Assembly: GCA_019054805.1 (NCBI GenBank)
Contig: JAHQIY010000008.1
Location: 2,837,501-2,901,500 of the forward strand
DNA from: Brachionus manjavacas
Lineage: Eukaryota > Rotifera > Eurotatoria > Ploima > Brachionidae
Direction of reading: 5' to 3'
Length of the DNA: 64,000 nt
Below, piece by piece: positions 46,521 through 56,993 of this stretch. The translations under genes were made by a program, and so were the position numbers. How positions within the stretch are numbered: the first letter of the stretch is position 1; each line of letters opens with the position of its first letter. The notes beneath the pieces were generated by a model. The model was not told the DNA's origin and did no database searches. It saw only the letters and a program-made list of their open reading frames with translations.

Positions 46521-46870
46521 ATAGTTTACTACAAATCTAAGGTAAAAAATGGGAATTTTAGATATCAAAATTCTTTAATTTCCTGTACTTATAAATAATT
46601 TTGTTAAAAATTAAAATAGAGGAGCAAATTATAGAATCAAAAGTGCTTCTTATTTTCTATTAAATCTTTGAGCACATGTCACGTAGCCCAAAAATGGTGA
46701 ACAAAACCAATTTAAAATTTTAATTTATTGTTTACATAGCTTTAACATTGATCTCATCATTTAATCACTAAAAGATGATTTGCTCACATAATAGAAAGGA
46801 CTACAGACTTGATAGGAGGAATTTTGGTTAAATGTGCCTGCTGGTAAGATAGTTTTTAAATTGTCTATGC
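46521..46870. other. Spacer between MITE and MULE
   Basis: AT-rich sequence between the two transposons. Nothing identifiable. Confidence 0.5.
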
Positions 46871-46970
46871 AGTTATTTCGGCATTGAATTAATTATTTTA
46901 GATAAAGGTATTAAATTTACTAGATATTCAAATAAAAGATAAAAAATATTGTTTTGACTAGATATATTTA

Positions 46971-47070
46971 TTAATAAGTAGAAAAAAATACAAATTGATA
47001 TAATTTTATATTAATAAGTAGAAAAAAATACAAATTGATATAATTTTATATTAATAAGTAGAAAAAAAAT
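46971..47070. repeat. 40-bp tandem repeat, ~2.5 copies
   Basis: TTAATAAGTAGAAAAAAATA followed by CAAATTGATATAATTTTATA occurs at 46971-47010 and 47011-47050, then a partial copy. It lies between the left terminal repeat and the transposase stop of the MULE. Confidence 0.85.
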
Positions 47071-47085
47071 AAAAGAATAAAAAAT

Positions 47086-48999
47086 TAAATTCTGCGTTTT
47101 TTATTTTGAGTTTGACTCACAGCGGCATCGCTTGTACTTTTCGCGTCTCTTTTTTTTGCAGAAGTAATTGTAATTTGACTGTTTTTACTTGGTCTACCTC
47201 GACCACGTTTCGGCTTAATAGGTTGACTTGGCCCAGGTTCGTCGTTGTCAAATAGTATATTGCTCGAATTATTTTTGTATGTCTTTTTTGATCGTTAATT
47301 GGGATGTCCAGAAGTTCTTCGAAGGTATCCTCATCACTTGAATCGGATACCTGTTCACCCGGTTGAAATTCTAAGCATTCGACTGTTGTTTTTGGTCTTC
47401 CAGGTTTTCTTTTCTGTCCCAAAGGAATTGCTTTGACATTTGATGGAAACTCATATTTATTTAATCGTTCTGTGAGTCCGACGACGTGTTTGCACATAAA
47501 ATTTTTGGACCAATGAGGGCAACTGCATCGACTTTTACCCCAATTATCTTTGTCGTAATCAATAAAATAGATCGAATTGAAATCAGAATAATACTCATCA
47601 AAACTATTCCAAGAAAGACATTTAATTGTTTTGAAAAAGTTTTTACAAATAGTTGAATCCAAATTAGGACCTCGATATGTTGACGATTGTACAAAAAAGT
47701 ATCGCTTGCCATCTATTTTTGTAGAAATAACTGGTCTTGATTTTAATGACCAATGATAGGCAACTTTTTCAAGTCTTTAGTAACTTGGCCTCTTGTTTCT
47801 TTGTTTTTAATCAATGGTGCGTATTTCTTTCTGAATTTACAGAACGCATGAGCCCATCAGACAATTCGAGTTGGCTTATATTTAAAGTGTAGTTCAAAAC
47901 CATTTGTAATCGAATGAGCTTAAAAAAAATAATAGAGAATTAATTAGCATAAAAAATAAAAAAAAAAAATAAATTTACCTGAATCGGCTAATAGATATTT
48001 TGGTTCATAATTAATCAAATTAATATTACTTGATAATGACGATAAACAATTGAACATAAATTGAAAATCTTCAGATTTTTCATTTCTTGTCAACAATACT
48101 CCAAACGGATGGAAATGACGTTGTTGATCGACTGTCCCAACGAGCATGAGCGGATACCCTTGCCAGTTCAACTTATAAGTTGAGTCTGTTGCAACTAGAG
48201 AATTAAATTTCGTAAATTGTCATAATCTCTTTGTGGTTAAAAAAATGTTTAATTTTTTTATTTTGTTCTTTGTTGATATTTTATAGCTAATACCACCGAC
48301 AAAAACTTTATCCAAGTCTTCTGGTATTTCTTTTCGCTCATTGCACCAATCAACCAGCTCTCGTAGGTCTGCTTGAGCTGGTCCAAATTTTTTTTTTTTC
48401 CAATAAGCTTTTATGTTACGTAATTGCATTTTTGTTATCATTGTTAAATTGCTGCGCTCTATTTCTTTTAAAATTTGACGATTTTTGTTGACGCCAAGTT
48501 CAAGCAATTGAATCACTTTTTCGCGAGTTACTCTAGGCAGTGTGGTGTTTCTATTTGATCTTGTTGGATTGTCATGTTGATGATTATCGTCCGAGGCATA
48601 AATATTGACAAACTCGTCTTCGGCATTTAGTAATATATATAATCTTTTTGGACACCCTTTAATACAAGTGTAAAAACGTTTTTCTCCCTCTTCCGTGTTG
48701 CGTGTGTCTGCGCGAGTCCATTTGACGGATTCGAAACCTTTTATAAACTCAATTGCATCATTTAGACTTATTTGTTCTGCAACTAAATCATATACTTTGT
48801 TTTTACCACGTCCTTTTTTTACAACAATTTGAGCATCATCTTCAACATCGGTGTCATCGGCGTTTAAATCGGTTTGAATTTGACTTACCGTTGGTCGCGT
48901 GTGTCTAGGTTCAATCTCGTAAGTCTCGGTGTCAGAATCATTGATGGATTCTGTGGAGCTGTCAGAGCTTATTGAAGAAAAGCTTTCATCAGAGCTCAT
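47086..48999 (-). pseudogene. MULE transposase (broken)
   Basis: From ATG 48999: an acidic Ser-rich start, then a FLYWCH/WRKY-like zinc-binding region (FYTCIKGCPKRLY ... HQHD), a linker, and the MULE catalytic core with DSTYKLNWQGYPLMLVGTVD (first Asp) and FHPFGVLLTRNE. Past an intron with a GTAAAT donor (~47975) come HSITNGFELHFKY and WAHAFCKF, then a SWIM zinc finger (CSCPHW, MCKHVVGL) and two AT-hook-like basic motifs (RKPGRPK, KRGRGRPSK). TGA at 48220-48222 and 47857-47859 and a frameshift in an A-run near 47275 break it. The copy could still be moved in trans because its ends are intact. Confidence 0.8.
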
Positions 49000-49381
49000 T
49001 TTTGAAACTAAAACTTTAATTTGAGTTCTTAAAGTTCTTTTTTAACTTATATAGACCACATTTAATCAATTAAAAGAGAATTCAAATTTCAAACTAGTTT
49101 CAATCAATTTTTAATGTCAATTAATAGTTTCAATTAATTTTTAATGTCAATTAATATTTTTATATAGCAGATTCATAAGTTTTGTATTCAATTAATATTT
49201 CTTTATAGTTAAAAGCAATTTTTATCTAGTAATATATTTTTTTTGATAGGTGTTAATTTATTTTTATAGTGTTTAAATTTATTTTCTAGTTATTAATATT
49301 TTTATCTAGTAAAATTAATACATTTTATCTAGTAAAATAATTATTTTATCTAGAAGCAATTAATATTATGCGAGTTATTTC

Positions 49382-49994
49382 GAAAAACAGTTTTCATTAA
49401 ATTTTTAATGTTTGATTCTATTAATAAAAATAATTAAAGAAGTTTTATTTTATTTATTTATTTTAATAATAATAATAATATATATAAGCTACAGCAAAAC
49501 CAGCTTGCGGAGGTGGCCTACTAGGAGGTCACCTATGGTAGCTCCTTGCAAATTACACATAGAAAAGTACTGAAAAAATTTTAATGTTTGCGTCTTTTAA
49601 TAAAAATATTTAAAAAAGTTTTATTTTATTTATTTATTTTAGAATAATTAAGAAAATGCCTTCTCCGGGAGTTCAGTGACTCCATTTCTAAAACGCGTCT
49701 AAAATGGAGTTAATTTATTAATATATTTGATATTTTACCTTACCTTATATTAAAATATTGTAAATTTTGGGAAAAGTTTAAAAGTAAAAAACCATAAATT
49801 TTATAATATTATAAAGATTCTAAAAATTAAGATTTTGGACATTTTTTTAAAAAAGCTAAGATTTTATTAAAGTTTGCAAATTTTTGAAACAAAAAATTAA
49901 CGAAAAATATTTATCTAAATTAACGTAAATTTTTGTATAATTTAAATTTGACAATATTTTATGAAAATAAGATAAAATACTAAATCCGGAATGT
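49382..49994. repeat. Two A/T-tailed modules with GC-rich hairpins
   Basis: Segments 49398-49465 and 49573-49645 are about 80% identical, both ending AAGTTTTATTTTATTTATTT. Each is followed by a GC-richer stretch that can fold. At ~49514-49537 AGGTGGCC pairs with GGTCACCT. At ~49678-49712 ACTCCATTT pairs with AAATGGAGT. Read on the minus strand, each is a hairpin followed by an AAATA tail, like a LINE or SINE 3' end. No coding sequence. Confidence 0.5.
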
Positions 49995-50117
49995 AATGTT
50001 TACATTAGTACCCTTGGGCCCGTCTATCCGATCCCCTCGTAAGACGTATTGGAGCAGTTTTTTATGCTCCTTGCCACCGAGAAGCACTTTATTAGTCTTC
50101 TGGGGGGCTTTTATCCT
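49995..50117 (+). repeat. Dispersed repeat, left (short) copy
   Basis: TGTTTACATTAGTACCCTTG to GAAGCAC and CTTTTATCCT. The same family occurs inverted at 53054-53383, with ~200 bases more in the middle. It could be a solo LTR or a SINE-like repeat; I find no tRNA-type A and B boxes and no clean target duplication. Confidence 0.6.
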
Positions 50118-50955
50118 CGTCGCCAGATGTAGTGTTTGAGCAGTCGGTGCAAAATAAAAGATTTATTTTATTAAGCTAAAATGGTTTATTTAAAATCTAT
50201 CTAATAGAAAACGACCGTTCTGAGCCAAACATAAATATTAGTAAAATATTAAAATAAGAAAGAAGAAGAGACGAAAAAAGAGAGAGAATAAAATAGAGCT
50301 AAGCCAAACGACTAAAACTAAAATGTAAAAGAAAGGACGCTATAAATCATAAAAAGAAGAAATTAGAATAGAAGAAGAAAAAATAGACAAAAGTTAAAAT
50401 TAATAGTTTATAAAATTTGATTTTAGAGAGGGAGGTTTAGTCAGCTGATAAGTTGAAGGTGCTTGCAGAACCATTCCAACTTAACATTGTGATTGGCAGC
50501 TGAAAAGCTACTACATCACACGGAACACCACTGTATTAATTATTTTTGTAACTAAAATTAAATTTTAACTTGGATAAATAGTTTTTTATATTTATTACTT
50601 ATATTTTATTACTTAGTAAACACAATTCAAAATCTTGATCTGATTCATAATAGATATATTAAATACCCAGCTTTCTTGTTCAATTGAAAATTAAATGTTC
50701 AACAATTTTTCAAATTTTTTAAAAATATTAATATTAAGATCATATTCAGAATTCATGAAATATCAGCTCACTTTATTTTTTAGAGTCCAAAAGCAAATAC
50801 TTTTTATTTGGTAGACTTTTTATAGACCGCTGAGTTTCTTTAATAACCCACAAAAACTAAGGTAAATTAAAATTAAGGATAAAGTGTCATAGTTAGTCAG
50901 TTTTGTTGAAAATTGACTGAAATTTAAAATTTTATTTAAGAGTTCAATTTAATGT
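50118..50955. other. Spacer downstream of propeller gene 2
   Basis: Contains a purine-rich stretch (about 50250-50400) and a slightly GC-richer part at 50430-50535 that may belong to the neighbouring repeat. No gene seen. Confidence 0.45.
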
Positions 50956-52835
50956 TTAATTTTCAGAAAATAAGCCAATTTTAAATTTGTTGTTTTCATT
51001 TTTTCCAAGAAGCAAAAAATTATTTCCATTTGAAAAAAAATTACCAATTCCTTGTGAGTTAGAATTTGCATAATCAAATGTATATTTGATATTCAAATTA
51101 AAATCGTGAACTACACATCTAATATCATCTCTATTTTTGATAGCTACGTAAATCTTATCTCTAATCACCAAATCGAATAACTGATTGAAAAAATCTTGCG
51201 GGATCTTTAAGGACTTAAGCTTTGTTAGCTTGTCGGAATCTGCCAGAATTATCTCCATGTTTTTTGAGTCTACATAAGCTAGGAATTTATCTCCAATATT
51301 TATACAAGTTGGTTCACCTTCAACAACTCGTTGGTGACTAAGTGAAGCTTTTTTTAAGTCAATTTTCAACAAACTATGCGACTCTTTCTCACAAACAAAA
51401 ATATTGTTTTCATTCATTGCGATTCCATTTGGACTAGTTAAATTGTAATTTTTTGATGATGAAATCACCTTATCCAAAGAAAAGTCTGAAATTTTAAAAA
51501 TAAAAATTCCACTTTTTAAATTAAAATTTTTATAGACTTTTGCAAGTTTTTTAATTTGATCTTCATTTAGTTCATCGAATGATAAAGCAATATGGCTTTT
51601 GTTCACTGCTAAATCTTTTATATTCTCAACTTTGAGATTAACTCTTGATTTTAATACTAAAGTTTTAGATAATTCTATAACAACAAGATTTCCATTCTGA
51701 TCACTTATAAACACATTTTTTGAATTTGCACTCATAAACTTAGGTTGTATTGGTATTTCAATCTCTTCTTGAGGCTTTTTTGTTATTAATTTAAGATCAT
51801 TTTGTTCAACTAAGCGCTTGAGTTTTATTCTCAATGTTCCAAACATTTGAATTCTATCATTTTCCGACTTTTGAAGAGATTCGTTCAATTTTATGTGGGT
51901 TTTTTTGTGTTTGGATTCTTTTGGTGGCAATGGATCTGAATCAGTTACAATTATGTTCCCAAAGAAATTTTGATCGCTTTCATTTGGTTCTTCATATTCC
52001 TTAAATTTATTTAAAAAAAATATTTTAAATCAAATTAAACTTACTCCAACAATTTTTAAGGGTTGATTTCTTAAAACACAATAATCAGTCGACACAGCAT
52101 CAACTTGTTCTTGAAACCCATGAAAATCTAATAACAAATTTTCAAATTCATCAGAGTCGTTGCTTGAAAAATGTTTAAAATTTGATTAATGATTTTCAAT
52201 ACTTACCTTTTTAAAACATTCTGAAAACTTTCCAATGATTTTTTTGTATTCAAAACTTTATCCTCAAAATCCAAAAATTTTTTGCTAAAATTTAAAAATT
52301 AAAAAAAATAATTTTTAAAAATTACTAAATTTACTTTTCGTTGTGAATTTGATCAATTTGTTTAAACAGCTCTTGTTTTTGGTTAATTAATTTCTTCAAA
52401 AATTTTTGAAAATTTTCCTCAATTTTTATCTTTATACCCTGAATATTCTCTCCGTTTTTTAAAATAATAGGGCTAATCAAATCTAAAAAAGAAAAAAGAG
52501 TTTATATTAAAGATTACTGGATTAATTACTAATTTTTTTTGTATATTTTTCGAATTGATGTATTGTTATTTCGCAAAATTTAGCTGATGATTCCTTCCAT
52601 TGAACAACATGACTTGAAACACAATCGGTGCATCTTAAAAATCAGAGAGTTACTTGGAAAAATAATTTGGAAAGTTCAGGAACCAACATAGGTTGTTTAC
52701 AATGAAAGCAGGCAATCAGTGATTTGAGATTTTTACAAATCGGACAAAGGGCCTCGATTATGTTCAGTTGAATATCAGATGTTCTAATAATTAAAATTAA
52801 AAAAGGAATTTCGATTTATTAAGCTTACGATTCCA
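50956..52835 (-). CDS. B-box zinc finger / coiled-coil / beta-propeller protein 2
   Basis: Seven exons: 52835-52828, 52783-52688, 52633-52530, 52482-52335, 52284-52207, 52162-52045, 51999-50956. All phases agree and the introns are 45-60 nt, giving 531 residues. The N-terminal zinc finger has Cys16, Cys19, Cys28, Cys31, Cys36, Cys39 and His43 (CPICKN, CFHCKQ, CTDCVSSH), a B-box pattern. Residues ~60-200 are coiled-coil rich. The last ~300 form propeller repeats such as NENNIFVCEKESHSLLKIDL. Proteins of this TRIM-like plan without a RING often act as scaffolds or RNA/protein binders; the function here is unknown. The reading frame looks intact, unlike paralog 1. The gene is flanked by inverted copies of a dispersed repeat. 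Confidence 0.75.
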
Positions 52836-53053
52836 TTTTAAGTTATTAAATTTAGAGCTAGAAGAATTTATCTTGTCTGAAGATCAAGAATCGAAATTAC
52901 AGGTAATTCAAATTTATGCAAAAACGAAAAGTCTTAAAAATAAAAAAAAAACATATTATATATCACCTGAAAACTAAAAATGTGCTTAATAGAATTTTTC
53001 ATGTTAACGAATGTAGTATTCAATTCGAAATTATGCAAATTTAATTGGAAATC

Positions 53054-53383
53054 AGGATAAAAGCCCCCAGAAGACTAATAAAAGTGCTTCTCGGTGAAAC
53101 TAATGTTTATGGTGCGTGCAACGACTACCTGACGAGTGTCAGTTAGTACCTGGGAAAAATAAAAGTCTATGGCTGGTCCCGGTCATTGGTGATCCGGCAG
53201 TGGTCACAGTGGTCGACAGTTCCCTATTTTTCGCTTTATAAAAGCGGAGGAAGATGTGATATAGCGACATCTTTGTCGATGTCACTGGTAAATTGATTAA
53301 CTTAACAAGGAGCATAAATAGGTGCTCCAATAGTCCAACGATAAGATCGGATATTCGGACCCAAGAGTACTAACGTAAACATT
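53054..53383 (-). repeat. Dispersed repeat, right (long) copy, inverted
   Basis: The reverse complement starts TGTTTACGTTAGTACTCTTG and ends CTTCTGGGGGCTTTTATCCT, matching both ends of the copy at 49995-50117. The extra middle part contains TTTTATAAAGCG, a TATA-like word, which fits a promoter-bearing LTR or SINE. The small frame inside (53139-53330) has no recognisable product. Confidence 0.6.
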
Positions 53384-55044
53384 ATAAAATTCTATAAAAT
53401 AAAATTTTGATCTTGATATTTATGATTGTAAAAAAATCTTATAATTATTTTAAATTTGTACCTAGATTGATCAATTTATGTTACTCAATAAACAAATTAA
53501 TTTTTTTATTTTAAAATTTTAATTCTATTTTACTAGTTAAATAAATTTTAAATTAGATTTAAATTTTTAAATTTTTTTAAATAATATTTACAAAAAATAA
53601 ATTACTTTGAAATTTAAATATTTGCTTCGAAATTCACTTTAGGATTCGAGCCGATTAAGAAAAATTACTAAAAAAAATATTTTCTTTCAAAATTATAAAA
53701 TAAACTAGTTTAGTTATATTGTGTTACAGCGTGTCTGATTGTAAATTAAAATTTGTTTAAGAATAAATATATAAATAATATATATCTCAAGGATTGTATC
53801 TAAGAGCTTAAAAAAATTTAAAAAAGACTCATTCGAAAGGTTTATTAAGCACTTGTGAGACTTCATCATGAGTTAGCAATTATTAAATGGTACCTGTACC
53901 CAGACAAGAATTACACTGAAATAGAAAAATTTTCATAAGATAAAAATAATTTGAAAATTTTAGCTAATTTTATTAAAAACACTAAAAGACATTTTAATGA
54001 TAATTATAATTAAATGAGGTAAAAAAGAGTATTTGCTGCGCAGGGTTTTGTTTGCTATGGTATTCGTTATACAAAATGATGATTCATCATATTTTAAAAC
54101 GGAAACAATGATAAGCGACTTTTGTTTAAATATTTTAGATATAAATTCAAAGATTTATCTGATTAAAATTTTTAGTAATGTTCAAACCTGGTATTTTCTA
54201 TTCAAATCAAGCTGGTAAAAATTTAGAGTGATGAAGTAAATTTTTTTTAATTTTTTTTTTCAAGTTAAGTCAAAATCTTGATTTTGGGTATTTTTTTAGT
54301 TTTTTGTAAAAGAAATTAATTGATTCTATTAAAATGATATTCATTAAATCTAAAATTTGATAAAAAATTTTTCTTTTCCCTGAGTCTCAATTTATTAATT
54401 TTTTTGTGTTTCAATGAGTAACTTAACGTAATTCTTCAAAGAATTTAATTCTCTGTAAAGGCTATTGAACTTGAATGTTTTTTTTATTGAATTTTATAAA
54501 AAAAATTTCCGAATGATTTTTGATCGTATTAAAATATTCTAAAATTAATACAAAAAAAAAAAATCAAACTTTTTGATAATCAAAGTTGACTCAAAGCTAA
54601 CACATTATGGGTATGGTTTCTTGCTCACAAAACCACCATGACTCCAAGATTTTTCCAATAAAATATCGAAACTTTTGAAAGTTGGCTGAATTAGCATATC
54701 AGTGAATTTTAAGAAAATGAAATTTTTTTCATAATTTCGTTTGATCAACATGAATTTCTAGGTAAAAGTTTTTTGGTTTTAGAGAAAAAGTTATAAGCTA
54801 AAACCTTGTTTTACTTTGCATATTCTAAAATATAATTTTCTTCTATTTTTTTAGTATTTAATGTATGCTTTTGAGAATAATTATCTAAAATTTTAAAAAC
54901 AATAATTTTTCTATTGAATAAAAACTTTTTTAATTTATTGTTGAAACCCTAAACATTTTGTTGATTTATTAAAAAAAATTTTTTAGATAAATCCTATATC
55001 GAGTTCGAATTTTTTCATATTATGATGATTCTTCTCTCTCAAAA
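53384..55044. other. Intergenic region, no gene seen
   Basis: AT-rich DNA. A 61-codon frame at 54033-54218 lacks splice context or any motif. The promoter of the downstream ATP-grasp gene should lie at its right end. Confidence 0.5.
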
Positions 55045-56103
55045 ATGATGAGAATTGCTATAGCTACAGAACAAGAATATCTTGAAAAAGGCTGGAAGGA
55101 AGACAACGTGTTGAGAATAAAGCTTATTTCTCTTTTAAGAAATGAAGGAATCTCCTTTCCGGAATCAAATGTAGTAATTATAGATTGGCGTGATAGACAA
55201 ATAAATCCGCATACATTCGATGCAATATTTATTTCCTCTACTTGGAATGCTGTAGATTTTCCAAATGAATTTCTTGAATGGTTGAAGAACTGTGAGAGTG
55301 ATGGTATAGCTAGGCTAATAAATTGTAGCGAAATAATAGCAAAAACTTTTGATAAGAAAAACTATTTTCAAGAACTGGCTTCTATTTTTGATAAGCAAAA
55401 TCTAAGAGGCGCATTGATACCGACATACTTCACTTCCCCTGCATATCAAGATTTCAGTATAAGTGAACTTCGAAGTTTCCTGAAAAAATCAGACTTTGAA
55501 GCCATAGAAATAGTCGTAAAACCTAGAATATCAGCTGATGGAAAAGATGTTTCCAGAATCAAATTAGATGGGAGAAGTGATGATGTCATCGAAGCAGAGC
55601 TTACTCAAGCACTAAAAAAAACTAAAGTCAAAGCGTCAGGTGGAATGATACAGCCACTAATAAGCACAATTGAAACTGGAAACGACCATGGCGAATATCA
55701 GCTATTGTTTCTAAACGCAAAATTTAGTCATGCAATTGTAAAACCTTTAGGTTTTGGGGCATGTGCTTCAAGCAAAAAATTTATTAAAAAAGAAGATTTA
55801 CCTGATGGTATGTATGAGTTTGCAGAGTTTATAGCTGATTACTTCTTAAAAAATTATAATGTAATAAGAATTAGGGTCGATATGCTAGTTGATGATAAAC
55901 AAAGACCTGTCCTATTAGAAGCCGAACTTATTGAGCCCAATTCTAATACAGACTCTTTATATAGTTTTTCATTAGCAAATATTGGAAAAGAGGATATTTA
56001 TTTACCATGTGAAGAATGTCAAGAATATAATGATACTATGAATAGATTTGCTGCTGTAATTTACAATGAAGCCAAACGCCTCAAAAATTCACAAACAAAG
56101 TAA
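55045..56103 (+). CDS. ATP-grasp domain protein, bacterial (DcsG/RimK-like) type
   Basis: Intronless 352-residue protein starting at tandem ATGs (55045, 55048). The N-terminal pre-ATP-grasp domain begins MRIAIATEQE and includes FDAIFISSTWNAVDFPNEFL. The ATP-grasp core has IVVKPRISADGKDVSRI (about 155-171, ATP-binding Lys), MIQPLI (201-206), GEYQLLFL, a RIRVDMLVDD strand (275-284) and LEAELIEPN (291-299, the metal-binding Glu and Asn). Such enzymes ligate a carboxylate to an amine or similar nucleophile through an acyl-phosphate. The layout resembles stand-alone bacterial ATP-grasp proteins near the cycloserine enzyme DcsG; the substrate cannot be told. The absence of introns, while most neighbours have several, and the bacterial look suggest horizontal transfer. 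The gene appears intact. Confidence 0.8.
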   Translation: MMRIAIATEQEYLEKGWKEDNVLRIKLISLLRNEGISFPESNVVIIDWRDRQINPHTFDAIFISSTWNAVDFPNEFLEWLKNCESDGIARLINCSEIIAKTFDKKNYFQELASIFDKQNLRGALIPTYFTSPAYQDFSISELRSFLKKSDFEAIEIVVKPRISADGKDVSRIKLDGRSDDVIEAELTQALKKTKVKASGGMIQPLISTIETGNDHGEYQLLFLNAKFSHAIVKPLGFGACASSKKFIKKEDLPDGMYEFAEFIADYFLKNYNVIRIRVDMLVDDKQRPVLLEAELIEPNSNTDSLYSFSLANIGKEDIYLPCEECQEYNDTMNRFAAVIYNEAKRLKNSQTK

Positions 56104-56993
56104 AGAATTTTTTCTGAAGCAAAAGACTAAATTCAATTTTCTCAAATGCTATAAAACTCATAATAAATTTCTTAATTTAATTTATAAAAAAAAATTATTA
56201 AAATAAAATCTATTTACTCATTCATTAAATGTTATATAGTGATTAAATGGTTTCAAAGCATTTCTTATTATCTTCGTTATTTGATATCTTAATTAAAAGT
56301 GTGAAAAATAATTTTATTTGAAGCATAATATAATAGTAAAATTACCGGGAAACAATTAGAGAAAATGAACCCGAAAAAATTTATTCAATTTTCATAATTT
56401 TTTGTAACTTAAATAAAATTAAAGCTATTTTAATAATTGTGAAAGCAATAAATATGTAATTTTTTTATAAAAAAATTTCAATTATGTATTCAATAGATTA
56501 AAAAAATAATTTAGGGAAGAGTTTAATAGATCTGACAAAATTAACATCAAGTAAATCCCAAGCAAATCATCAATGCTGATCTCGAAAAATTAAAAAATTG
56601 CATCAAACAATTCATAAAAATTTAAAGCAGATGAAGATATTCTATATTTTTATGGTTTCTGGACTGAATGATTGTTTTAAAGTCGAAACTAAAAAAAGCA
56701 GAAAAAAATGATTTATTTGAACTTTAAGAAAAAATTTCTCTCCTTATATAATAAATAGCAAATATTTTAAATTTATAATTTTAAAGTAATTAAACGATTT
56801 TTAATAGAATAAATAAAATTATAAAATTTTTGTATTTAAAAAAAATATTTACAAAAAGTAAAAATCACTCTTAATTTGAAAAAGAAATTTGTATGAAATG
56901 TTCTTTTCTAAATTTAGACAATGATCTAACTTTGAATACAATAAGGAAAAATACTCATTAAAATAAAAACAACAACAGAAATATGGTACAGAA
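56104..56993. other. Intergenic region, no gene seen
   Basis: AT-rich DNA between the convergent ATP-grasp and SLC25 genes. Nothing recognised. Confidence 0.5.

Larger units (their letters stand above)
46871..49381 (-). mobile_element. Mutator-like element (MULE) with 9-bp target duplication
   Basis: The element proper is 46880-49372 (2493 bp). AGTTATTTC stands directly on both sides (46871-46879 and 49373-49381), the 9-bp duplication typical of Mutator-like elements. The ends are imperfect inverted repeats of ~50 bp: GGCATTGAATTAATTATTTT on the left, CGCATAATATTAATTGCTTC on the complement of the right, both followed by TAGATAAA and then TTTACTAGATA. Several further TATCTAGTAA words form subterminal repeats at 49225-49355. 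Inside is one transposase gene on the minus strand. Confidence 0.85.

Noticed and set aside
46347-46568. 73-codon minus-strand frame
   Set aside because: It spans the right end of the MITE and reads through its terminal inverted repeat.
53139-53330. 63-codon frame on the minus strand
   Set aside because: It falls inside the dispersed repeat, is not open in the other copy and has no known motif.
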